Shown: one piece after another, positions 1 through 9,985 of the stretch
How positions within the stretch are numbered: the first letter of the stretch is position 1
Layout: the number at the start of each line of letters is the position of its first letter
Source of the DNA: Saccoglossus kowalevskii
Taxonomy: Eukaryota > Hemichordata > Enteropneusta > Harrimaniidae
Reading direction: 5' to 3'
Assembly (NCBI RefSeq): GCF_000003605.2
Contig: NW_003140815.1
Span: 1,187,556 to 1,202,221, forward strand
DNA: 14,666 nucleotides
Notes under the pieces: generated by a model
Seen by the model: only the letters and a program-made list of their open reading frames with translations
Told to the model about the DNA's origin: nothing
Databases searched by the model: none
Translations under genes and position numbers: made by a program

Positions 1-21
1 AGAGTGTATCTTTGTTTTCAG

Positions 22-255
22 ACAAACAGGTGCTATGTAAATTTGTTCCTGCAAAGCAGTGCGCATGTATGGATGTGACGTCACTGTACATCAAACGATA
101 TTCTAATTCAAAAGGCCTTCGTTTTTCCGTTAAAAGTGACTTAGGGATTTTCTACAGTCTTACAGTGTAAACATACCCCAGAAAGATTATGTACGACAAA
201 GTATAATGTACTAATAAGGTCGTTTCGATTTTCGAAATAAAAACTAAATTTTGGG
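22..255 (+). other. Possible terminal exon of a gene to the left
   Basis: TCTTTGTTTTCAG at 9-21 is a good splice acceptor. One frame is open from there to a TAA at 168-170 (about 48 codons, including LCKFVPAKQCACMD), followed by AATAAA at 236-241. Together these would make a short last exon with a 3' UTR of about 80 nt. The peptide is not recognisable, and 50 open codons are not improbable by chance, so this is only a pointer. Confidence 0.12.
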
Positions 256-2210
256 AACTGAGAATTTGAGTTTATAGACTTGCTTTTATAATGTACTGTA
301 TTGTATTTTGAAATCACCACAGCGATGAGGACAGTACGACACATGTCATAATAATATAGTTTATTTCATAAACAATAATTTTTTATTGAGATATTAATAA
401 ACTAAATCGATCTGCTGAAATAAACAGCAAACTGTTGAAAAAATAAGTATTGATCTCAGTCTCTGTTTTAAAAAACCGTTTGATTATCTATGAAATGGTT
501 TGTGTGGAAGACATTGTGTATTTAATTTGCATATTAATGTGCATAAATAGTAATCGAAAATGTAGATTCATTTACGTCAATGTCTCCAAACGAAGTCATT
601 TTTTAACGATTTTAACATATCGAAATGACGTTCGATCATAAAATATGACTTCCCTCTCGCTACCCTTTTCTGTCATCCAGTCTAGTACATTATCAAGGTA
701 CAGTTCGGTGCCGGTGAATTTTTAAAACGACGAAATGACATGCTATTCTCTAACAATATTATAATTATTTATTCTACGTCGCCGTTAAACTCAGAGAATT
801 GTATTTACGAAATAATATAAAGAGTAACCGCCATTTTGTGAAAATATAATACAACGATTGTGTGATTGACTTTATAAGGCTGTCAGATATATAAATATAT
901 TCCATAGCACTGATGTACATTTATATGTTATATGTTTGTTTAATTTATCATAGAAAAACATCATGAGTTCTGTATATATGATAGTTACGTTTCGTACACA
1001 GGAGAATTCCTCAAATAGAAATAAGACACACTTAGCATATTCAATTAACAGCTACAAAGCAATGGATTTATTTTCTCTGAGAATGGAGCATCGCTACCTG
1101 GAATTAATGTATCATTGTGTTTGATGTATTTATTCACATGGACGAGTTGAACATCTAAGAAATAAATCTGGTCGTCATGGCATTAAAGTTTTTTGCGTTG
1201 ATTATATATCGCACTTGTTCATACTGAGTATTGACTACAATCTACTCACGGGGACATTTGTATAGCAGTAGTGAAAGCGCCGACCTCTCCCGGATAAACT
1301 TACAAATCAACGGAGTTCAATAGACTAAAAGTGTGAAGTAATTGAATTTATAAATTCAAAGAACTGTTCCGTTCATTGCTCTGCGTCACAGTCTCCTTGC
1401 AATCTCTCATGTAATCTCAGACCCAATAAATCAAATATTTTGACGTTTTACACCATCTAGTACAGTGTAATATAGTAAAACATATATTTTCAGCTAGCGA
1501 TTGCAAGTGCATGTGCGCATGTTATGAATCTGTGCCATGTCTTCACCGTCTAATTGGTTCAATTTCTTTTGAATGGGAAATTCAATCGCTTTGAAGAATG
1601 GGCATTTGATTAGGAGAAATCTCAAGAACGTTCATGCAATTGTTCTGTTTGTTGCTGACAGCGTACTGTTTTCGAAATAACAGAACCAATTACTATTTAA
1701 CATACACATTTTATGTTGAGTACAGGAAATAATGAACAGGAAATTCGAAATCTAAAAGATGCCGCCTTTTCAACGAGTAGAGAAAAATTAAACGGCTATA
1801 TACGCTGTCCAATTAAACAATAAAACTGTTTCACTGCTAGATCATGTATATGTTAGGAATACGTAATTGTCATGAGTATGGTTTTATGTAATTACAAAAA
1901 AAAATTGTTTGCTGCAGTGTTTATTCTTGATATTATATGTGTTTCAGATTTGGCATAAACACCTGCACTTCTGAATATAATCGACAATCTTCGTCTCGTT
2001 TGTTTGAGTGTGGATGAAACTAACCGATTCCCTAAACTATCACGATTACAATCAGTGTACGCGCTAAAATACAACACTAATCGTCTTCAATGGTCCATAT
2101 CCTTGTAACGCTCGCTCTCTTTAGGGTGATTTATTACTAATAACGTTAGACATAGTACATTATATGTGAAGCAGCTATGTACAGGTGACAGTATATTCAC
2201 AGTCCAGTGA
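256..2210. other. AT-rich non-coding DNA
   Basis: Stops interrupt every frame at short intervals. The only open frames are about 60 codons long (450-641 plus, 1892-2077 minus) and resemble nothing known. No RNA gene or mobile-element structure was found. Confidence 0.6.
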
Positions 2211-2220
2211 CCCCCCCCCC
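2211..2220 (+). repeat. C10 homopolymer
   Basis: Ten consecutive C residues sit in otherwise AT-rich sequence, preceded by CAGTGA and followed by GACCAC. The tract is likely length-variable and prone to sequencing error. Confidence 0.9.
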
Positions 2221-2579
2221 GACCACAATGAGTGAGACGGTTATAAATATATTATGAATACAAATCACAATATCATATTATGCATGTCTTTCCAGTTTTA
2301 CTTTAATTAGTTAGTTATTCAATAGTTTTCTACTCATATTAATCAAGATGTGTGAATAATCATTATTAAGCATTTTCCGTCCAGTACAATCTGACACGAA
2401 GTATGTTTTGCCACAGTCTCATATATTCAGTTACTAACTACTAATTCAAATTCACATAATTAGGTTTCTCAGGTTTCTTACCTTGAGGTCCGGAATGTGT
2501 TACCTCGTTAAAGGTGTCTATATACAGTTGTCATATGTAACAGTTGTATCCTGAATTTAACAACAGTAGCATCATTTAA

Positions 2580-2604
2580 TTTCAATGATTTTATATCATT
2601 GAAA
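2580..2604. repeat. Perfect 10-bp hairpin with 5-nt loop
   Basis: TTTCAATGAT (2580-2589) and ATCATTGAAA (2595-2604) are exact reverse complements around a TTTAT loop. A related TTTCAATGAAAC occurs about 125 bp downstream at 2730-2741. Confidence 0.8.
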
Positions 2605-2819
2605 CTTTATCTTACGGCACGTCTTTTAGTGAATACGAATTTTCACAGGAATAATAAGATAACGGGTCAGCTACTAATACCTTCTATTCACTGACTTTAT
2701 GAACTGTGCAGCTTTATAATGTGATTTTATTTCAATGAAACGTGAAATGTAAGTAGGTCGCAAAGAAGATTGTATTGGTAACTATGGTGATGATGATAAC
2801 ACTATAAAAACTAAGAGAA

Positions 2820-2878
2820 AGACAGGAATGTTATAGTTTGAAATACACTTCCTGTCTCGAGACTCGAGGAGACTCGAG
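2820..2878. promoter_or_regulatory. Inverted ETS-like pair beside a CTCGAG cluster
   Basis: AGACAGGAA (2820-2828) and TTCCTGTCT (2849-2857) form a 9-bp inverted repeat with a 20-nt spacer. Both arms carry the GGAA core of ETS-factor sites, the right arm in the stronger ACTTCCTG (CAGGAAGT) form. CTCGAG follows at 2856-2861, 2863-2868 and 2873-2878, the last two within a direct GACTCGAG repeat 10 bp apart. A regulatory role is inference from motif content only. Confidence 0.35.
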
Positions 2879-3370
2879 CTGAATTAAAGATTATATGTCA
2901 TGTTCGTCATATTTTAATTAGTATGGTTTATACCGAGAATGAAAACAAATGGATTGATTCTTTGAGATGCAAAAAAAGTCGTGTATAACTATTGACATGA
3001 AATCATTTTGAAAAATTGACATTTACTTTAGTAAGTTTCCAGGATGATACTATTTTTACATTATATACAATAGGAGGTTATCTCCCATAATGCAAAGCAT
3101 ATATGTGCACTAACACACTCAGTAGTGCAAATCTTGATTTCGGCTCAGATTACCTTAAGTATATCTGCTAAATTCTATGTTACCTCTTTCATTGACAAGT
3201 GTCAGTCGTAGCAGCTATAATGTTATTGGTCGAGCTGTTCAATTACTGATTCTATTTATATATATTTTTCATTTTTTGCCTTGATCTTTTGTTGCTTTGT
3301 ATTTTTCGCGACAAGATTGTATGGTTTAATAAAATTATTATGTGTGCACACCTTGAAGGAACGTGAACAC
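2879..3370. other. AT-rich non-coding DNA with a CCAAT/TATA/AATAAA-like series
   Basis: No coding frame. ATTGG (reverse CCAAT) near 3224, a TTATATATAT word near 3255, AATAAA at 3328-3333 and a TATGTGTGCACACC stretch just after it occur in the same order as in the 5968-6221 cluster. The series is weak on its own because AT-rich DNA yields such words often. Confidence 0.25.
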
Positions 3371-3380
3371 TGCGCATGCG
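3371..3380. promoter_or_regulatory. NRF-1-like palindrome TGCGCATGCG
   Basis: The word matches most of the NRF-1 consensus TGCGCATGCGCA and stands out by its CpG content in an AT-rich region. No gene start is visible beside it, so function is unproven. Confidence 0.3.
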
Positions 3381-5967
3381 TTCGTTTTACTGTATTTCGT
3401 CCCTGTGGTTTATCTCAAGTGGGTGGCAGGTGATGAATTATCGATTGAGAAGATACACTGCAAGTACATTATATAATTCAGAAATATTACCGCCAGTAGA
3501 CATAAGATACCATTCCTTGATTAACTAATAAATCACTACAATACAGTATGTCATACACACACAGAAATATAAATGAATTTAACGAGTGTTTATTAATTGT
3601 ATAATATCTCATTTCTAAATGCTGGAGAATGTTACGTGATAGAATTACACTGACATAATAATATTATTTTTATAAGCATCGGATTTTATCACTTGATGAG
3701 TAGGAGAAATACACTTTTCGTTCCCATGAGAGCCTTCAGCTCAAAGTCATCGAAATGTGTAAGTATAAATTCTCTCATGAAAATCGCAATATTTTTCTAC
3801 GAGGTATTTAATAAACCACAGTCACGCGAAACCTCGCTCTTTGTTAATATGAACTGATAATATAACGGCGTGCCGTGAGAAAATAACAAGACTGTGTAGT
3901 ACAGACAATGCTACTGATACAAATAAGGAAATAGATTAACATTGCTTGTAAGTATGTTGACGTCATAGTCAATAACCAAAAACTGCTCGTTTCCTAATTT
4001 GAAAACCTTTATTTGTTGATTGTCACGTAATTTGTTCTATTCTAAAGTTTTTAACCGGGTACATTCGGCTGTTTATTACTGTGGCCATTACAACCATCAT
4101 TTTAGTGTTTTCGCATAAGATACCTAAGGTGCATGTCAAGTGTTTGTTTTCTGCTTACAATTTACGAAGTTTTACCATTGGCCGTGTTTTAGTATATAAT
4201 ATATAGAGTTCCAAATAAATCATGTGTCAAGAAATGTGCCACCTACAATTTTCATGAGAACTTCCGTGTTATTTAAATTATATCACAACGACAAGGGCAG
4301 ACAATTGCACGTTTCAATGGTAATATTTGGGAATAATATTACATTACTACATTAGTACATGTTAACATGAGATAGATATAAAATAGTCTTAATAACATTT
4401 ATGAACAAATCTTGACTTACAGTTCAACGATTTACCACACCACCCTGGTGCTTTGACGATGATATATCATATTTTGATCGATTTTGATATTGTGGTTGAA
4501 TATTTAAGAAATAAAAACGCTCCGACAATAACATTTCACAAATGCTGACCACCCATCCAAAAATACGTTCAACCTTCCAATTCGATTTTGTAATTTGACT
4601 TTGATTAGTTTGTATTTGTTAAACAGCTAATGCGGCGACGCGACGATGAATAATATTATAAAATTCATTTTTAGATGTTTCGCGATTTCATTTTGTAGAA
4701 TGATTTTAAGTTTTGCATGTGATCCATTACAGTCACGGGTAAAATTAATTTTACTCAATAATTTCAGGATCGCCGGCGTTGAGAATAAATATTAGAGATT
4801 TCATAACTGCACCGTTGCTATGATTAACGCCTAACAAACCCAGTAGTTCCTTGAAATGAATCTTGTGTTGTAGTAGAGGTTATTTTCCAAGCAGATTAAT
4901 GACCATTGTCGTGCATCAGACTGATAGGAACGAAGTCATGTATTCAGATAACTACAATTACCAAAACCATGGCAACGAATTGTGCATGCTTAGAAGAATA
5001 TTGCAAACATAATCAAGTGATATTTTAGAGTCTGACTAAATAGCAATGGTATATAAATAGACCAAGTGATGATAAGGCACGCTTGCCATATCGACCATAA
5101 TCGCAAAGACTGTATGGCTTTCTATGTTGAATAGTATAAATATAGCATATTATACTGGCGTATCAATTGGATTTTTGAATTACTTTAATGTTCTAAAATA
5201 TGGAAATGAATATAAAATTAGAACTTTATATGTTTTCTTAGCTGCGGGAGACTTTTTCAATGCTTACGTTCGCATAATTGTTGTGCAGTGCTAAGTGAAA
5301 TGCGCATGTTGATAATCATTCACATTCACGACAAACTATGATGCATTAAATTGTTAGTTGCAAAGTATTGTTCATTTTTGCTCCACCATGAATATTTTAG
5401 GATATTTCTTCACTTATTTCATACACCATTTATTTATGAATTAGGTGAAATATGGTTTGTGGGTCGTTATGCCTGTGTTTTTAAAATCTGTTCCACTTGC
5501 AATTATTTAATTATTATTATTGTGAATAAATGTGTGGATAAAATACTTTGCATTAGTTCAGTACGAATAATTATATATTGATTAACCCAACATAAACATC
5601 CAATCATGTGTAATATGCAAATATTGAAAATGCAGAATACAATCACACAGGAGCATATTTCAAATAAATTAACAACCACATTTGCATAATCAAACGTGCC
5701 ATATAACATCATTGAAACATCATTGGTGTATATAATTATCATTCATTGGGAAAGCAGACGAGTACACATTATGGCGTAGATATGTTCACTATGTATGGTT
5801 ACAATAATTTAATATATTAAAGTGACCGTTGCTATTGACAATCGATGCGTGGGAAAATTAAGTAATTACCAGATTGTTGACACAGCATCATACATGATGT
5901 ACGTTGCTGTTTCTCATACTTGGTTTTGATGTTGTTTATAGCACACAGGCGGCATAGGCTCGTGTTG
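3381..5967. other. AT-rich non-coding DNA
   Basis: No frame exceeds about 80 codons. The two longest (5351-5581 plus, 5503-5742 minus) are hydrophobic or AT-driven and overlap antisense. A palindromic CRE word TGACGTCA is at 3958-3965, and a CCATGGCAAC half X-box is at 4967-4976. No RNA genes or transposon ends were recognised. Confidence 0.6.
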
Positions 5968-6221
5968 ATTGGTTGATGTCTCGTATTGCACTATATGTAT
6001 ATAAATCGTATATCCCCACGCACGTGCTTAGTTTGTTGCCTTTTAACTTCGTCTATTTTATGTGCACACGATACGTTGTGTGATTTTCGTGAATTTTCAG
6101 ACTAGTATTCACGTGCTTATTACGGCTCGTTAAATTCGGTTGCCACAATAAAGTCAGAATCATTCCTTTGAATGTAATAATTGTGTCGTGAATAATAATG
6201 TCCGGTGTTAATTGGAGGCCC
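5968..6221 (+). promoter_or_regulatory. Compact promoter-to-poly(A) unit; possible decayed solo LTR
   Basis: In order on the plus strand: ATTGG (reverse CCAAT) 5968-5972; TATATAAA 5998-6005; a CACGTG E-box in CACGTGCTTA 6021-6030; the same ten bases again at 6110-6119; AATAAA 6148-6153; and a GT-rich TTGTGTCGTG 6181-6190. The TATA spacing predicts a start near 6030 and the AATAAA a cleavage near 6165, giving a transcript of about 135 nt with only tiny ORFs. Such close coupling of promoter and poly(A) signal is typical of an LTR (U3-R-U5). TGGAGGCCC at 6213-6221 begins with the TGG expected of a primer-binding site. Neither clean TG...CA ends nor a target-site duplication could be found, so a small non-coding transcript or chance remain possible. 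Confidence 0.28.
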
Positions 6222-6560
6222 TTTGTTTTGAGATAAAAAAGAAACTTTAATTACTCTGCTACAAAATACACGCACGCTATTGAAACGTTGTTTTTTTTCA
6301 ATATCATAATTATCTGCATGTCATTGTCAATTGCTTTTTTGTCACGATTACAAAATATCGACATGCTTAGCAAAATAGATCAAACAAAACAAGCAGTAGG
6401 TTCAGTTTACAGTAATGCATTACGTAGACACGTGTTAGACTTTGCTTAGTTACACTGTTGCAGAGCTTAATATATATTTGTAAGTTGGGAGTCATTGACT
6501 GGATTATTAGTCTTCAATTGTCTACCATTATTATTACGCATAACATTCCATAACATCGGT

Positions 6561-6651
6561 GTTGTCGTGGCAACTGTGGCAACAGATTGAGTGAACCTGA
6601 CGTAAAAGGAAGTCTCGGAATAGCAGCGCAGCATTAGATCACCATGGCAAC
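6561..6651 (+). promoter_or_regulatory. Two X-box (RFX)-like sites
   Basis: GTTGTCGTGGCAAC (6561-6574) and ATCACCATGGCAAC (6638-6651) each differ at one position from the RFX X-box pattern GTNRCC-NN-RGYAAC. A further half site, TGTGGCAAC, abuts the first at 6575-6583. Weaker relatives occur at 2778-2791, 4963-4976 and 7306-7319. RFX factors control ciliary genes in animals; no target gene is visible here. Confidence 0.3.
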
Positions 6652-7404
6652 AGGTTTAAATTAGTTTAGACGATTTATGACTATGGAAGCCGCACTACTA
6701 ATGAGACTATTAGTTTTCACCTTGACACTTTTACGTTAATATCATTCATGACAAGTGTTAACATGTTTAAGCACAACCTTGTTTCTACTAAATAGATTTA
6801 CAGCTGTACGCCACTTCAGAGTTAATGTCTTTTCGTATCACTGTGTGCAAATGAATTGAAAGTGAGCGTGAGTGACACTCGTCTTCAAACATCACGAATA
6901 AGATTAAGCGGTCTGTTGTCAGTTCATAATCACTGCTGACATTTTGGCAATGCATTCACAATTAAATTCATTTAATTTGTATTGAAGTGAAATAATTCGT
7001 GTCGGCGTATAGAAACACGTTTCTTCTATCTCGATAGGCTACTTGATATTAACTTACACAATTAACAAAAGACGGTATGACAACGCACTTCTAAAATTGA
7101 GGTGAATTAATTATGGATTTGAATTAAATGTCGGTTTATTTCAGCGACATTTGAGAAAAGATTCATTTAGTTTGTGGGTGGTACAAATGGATTAAGACAT
7201 GTTTTAAACATTTACTTACAACATGGGCACATATAAATATACATATAGTTTTAGTTTTATATTCGAGAAACATTATGATAGTTCATTTTAGTGAAAACAT
7301 AACAGGTTACTATGGTAATAAATTGTTACATTACCAGGTCCATTCCATATAAGATAATCACAAGATGTTTTCATCGGAACGTAACCTGATCGAAACAATC
7401 AGAC
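6652..7404. other. AT-rich non-coding DNA before the minisatellite
   Basis: No coding frame, RNA gene or clear repeat is seen. The right end grades into recognisable but degraded minisatellite words (CGTACACTTTGTACATTCAC) from about 7408. Confidence 0.6.
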
Positions 7405-9985
7405 TCCGTACACTTTGTACATTCACAACGTACGTGTGCTTTTACATGATAAATACACTGTGGGCTTTCACATAACAAGCACATTCATATGATACGCACA
7501 CTGTACCAATTCAAGTAATACGTACACCGTGTGCATTTACGCAATACGTACGCTATGCGCATTCACGTAATACGTACACTGTGCTCATTCACGTAATACG
7601 TACATCGTGCCCATTCGCGTTGTACACACACATTGCGCATTCACGCAATGCGTACACTGTGCGCATTCACGTAATATGTATGTTGTGCGCATTCACGTAA
7701 TACGTACACTGTGCCCATTCACGTTGTACATACACATTGCGCATTCACGCAATACGTACACTGTGCGCATTCACGCAATACGTACACTATGCGCATTCAC
7801 GTAATACGTACATTGTGCCCATTCGCGTTGTACATACACATTGCGCATTCACTAAATACATACACTGTGCGCATTCACGTAATACGTATGTTGTGCGCAT
7901 TCACATAATACTTACACTGTTCGCATTCACGTAATACGCACACTGCGCGCATTCACGTAATACGTATGTTGTGCGCATTTACATAATACTTAAACTGTGC
8001 GCATTCACGTAATACGTACGCTGTGCCCATTCACGTTGTACATACACAGTGCGCATTCACGCAATACGCACACTGTGCGCATTCACGTAATACGTATGTT
8101 GTGCGCATTCACGTAATACTTACACTGTGCGCATTCATGTAATACGTACGCTGTGCGCATTCACGTAATACGTACACTGTGCGCATTCACGTAATACGTA
8201 CGCTGTGCGCATTCACGCAATACGCACACTGTGCGCATTCACGTAATACGTATGTTGTGCGCATTCACGTAACACTTACACTGTGCGCATTCACGTAATA
8301 CGTACACTGTGCGCATTCACGTAATACGTATGTTGTGCGCATTCACGTAATATTTACACTGTGCGCATTCACGTAATACGTACACTGTGCGCATTCACGT
8401 AATACGTACGCTGTGCGCATTCACGTAATACGTACACTGTACGCATTCACGTAATATATACACTGTGCACATTCACGTAATACATACGCTGTGCCTATTC
8501 ACGTTGTACATACACATTGCGCATTCACGCAATACGTACACTTTGCGCATTCACGTAATACGTATGTTGTGCGCATTCACGTAATAACTTACATTGTGCG
8601 CATTCACGTAATACGTACACTGTGTGCATTCACGTAATACGTATGCTGTGCGCATTCACATAATACGTACACTGTACACTGTACGCATTCACGTTGTACA
8701 TACACATTGCGCATTCACGCAGTACGTACACTGTGCGCATTCACGTAATACGTACGTTGTGCGCATTCACGTAATACTTACACTGTGCGCATTCACGTAA
8801 TACGTACACTGTGCGCATTCACGTAATACGTATGCTGTGCGCATTCACGTAATACGTACACTGTTCCCATTCACGTTGTACATACACATTGCTTATTCAC
8901 GCAGTACGTACACTGTGCGCATTCACGTAATACGCACGTTGTGCGCATTCACGTAATACGTACGCTGTGTGCATTCACACAATACGTACACTATGCGCAT
9001 TCACGTAATACGCACACTGTGCACATTCACGCAATACGTACACTGTGCGCGTTCATGTAGTACGTACACTGTGGGCATTCACATAATAGGCACACTGTGT
9101 GCATTCACGCATTACGTATGCTGTGCGAATTCACAAAATGCGTACATTGTGCGCATTCACGTAATACGTATGCTGTGCGCATTCACGCAATACTTACACA
9201 TTTCACATTCACGTAATACGTACACTGTGCGCGTTCACGTAGTACGTACACTGTGCGCATTTACGTAATACGTATACTGTGAGCATTCACGTAATACGTA
9301 TGCTGTGCGCATTCACACAATACGTACGCTGTGCGCATTCACACAATACGTATGCTGTGCGCATTCACACAATACGTACGCTGTGCCTATTCATATAATA
9401 CATAGTATTCATGCATATGTGCATTCACGTAAACGTACATTGTTATACACATACAGTGCGTGCATTCACATATGCACAATGCATTTATAAACTCTGTGGG
9501 AATTAAAAATCATGCGTACAGTGCGTGTAATCACATAATACGTACACTGCGTGCATTCACACTGCTATGTATCCACACAGTAGGTATGTTATGCGCATTC
9601 ACATAATACGTATACTATTTGCATTCACATAATACGTGAACTGTGTGTTCCCACATATGTATACTATATTCACAAAGTCAACGGGCACTCACCACGTACG
9701 TTGTGTACAGTCACATAATATACACACTGTTATGCATCCACACAAGATGGGCATTCACATATGTACACTGCATACAGATATTATTACACTATGGGCTTCC
9801 ACATGATTCGTACACTGTGGTTGTACACGTGGTATGTACACTGTATGCATTGCCATGACACATGCTCTGTGCAATTGCATATTATGAACAATGTTGACTC
9901 ACAAAATACGTACTATGTGCGCACTTACGTAATACGTAAACTTTATTGATTCATATAATATAATGATATGCGCATTTGCATGATA
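7405..9985. repeat. 26-bp minisatellite array, about 99 units
   Basis: A 26-bp unit is repeated head to tail for about 2.6 kb. A clean unit is 8153-8178: it starts GTGCGCAT, runs through TTCACG and TAATACG, and ends TACACT. The core, about 7540-9400, is close to homogeneous, with mostly substitutions. Both flanks (7405-7540 and 9400-9985) keep the CATTCAC and TACGTA words but are increasingly substituted and out of phase. The unit is much richer in CpG than its AT-rich surroundings: CG occurs in GCGC, in CACGT and in TACGT. Twenty-six is not a multiple of three, so an open frame passes through all three registers and gives a 26-residue translated repeat. The peptides of 60-100 residues read here are by-products of the repeat, not genes. 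No unique spacers are present, so this is not a CRISPR array. Confidence 0.97.
7619..8900. repeat. Higher-order repeat blocks inside the minisatellite
   Basis: A diagnostic variant unit beginning GTTGTACATACACATTG starts at 7619, 7723, 7827, 8035, 8503, 8693 and 8875. The spacings are 104, 104, 208, 468, 190 and 182 bp, that is 4, 4, 8, 18, 7 (+8 bp) and 7 units. In most cases the preceding unit carries CCCATT (or CCTATT) in place of CGCATT, so the two variants travel as a pair. In the two 7-unit blocks (8503-8692 and 8693-8874) the units correspond one to one: GTTGTAC, GCARTAC, a GTAYGTTG unit, a CTTACA unit, TACACT, TATGCT, then TACACT. The extra 8 bp come from a short TACACTG-type duplication near 8668-8682 and one extra A near 8586. 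This shows that blocks of several units, not only single units, were amplified. Confidence 0.8.

Noticed and set aside
2478-2560. Minus-strand exon between an AAATTCAG acceptor and a CTCAAG|GTAAGA donor
   Set aside because: All three frames contain stops, so it is not coding; a non-coding exon cannot be shown without RNA data.
5351-5742. Overlapping 76- and 79-codon ORFs on opposite strands
   Set aside because: AT-driven, hydrophobic, no homology recognised, and no supporting signals.
7607-9490. Several 60-100 residue ORFs rich in IRTLCAFTQYVHCAHS-like repeats
   Set aside because: They are the minisatellite read in shifting frames; they depend on CGCAAT variants removing a TAA and have no independent coding evidence.
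7405-9985. CRISPR array
   Set aside because: Units abut with no unique spacers, the period is 26 bp throughout, and the context is eukaryotic.
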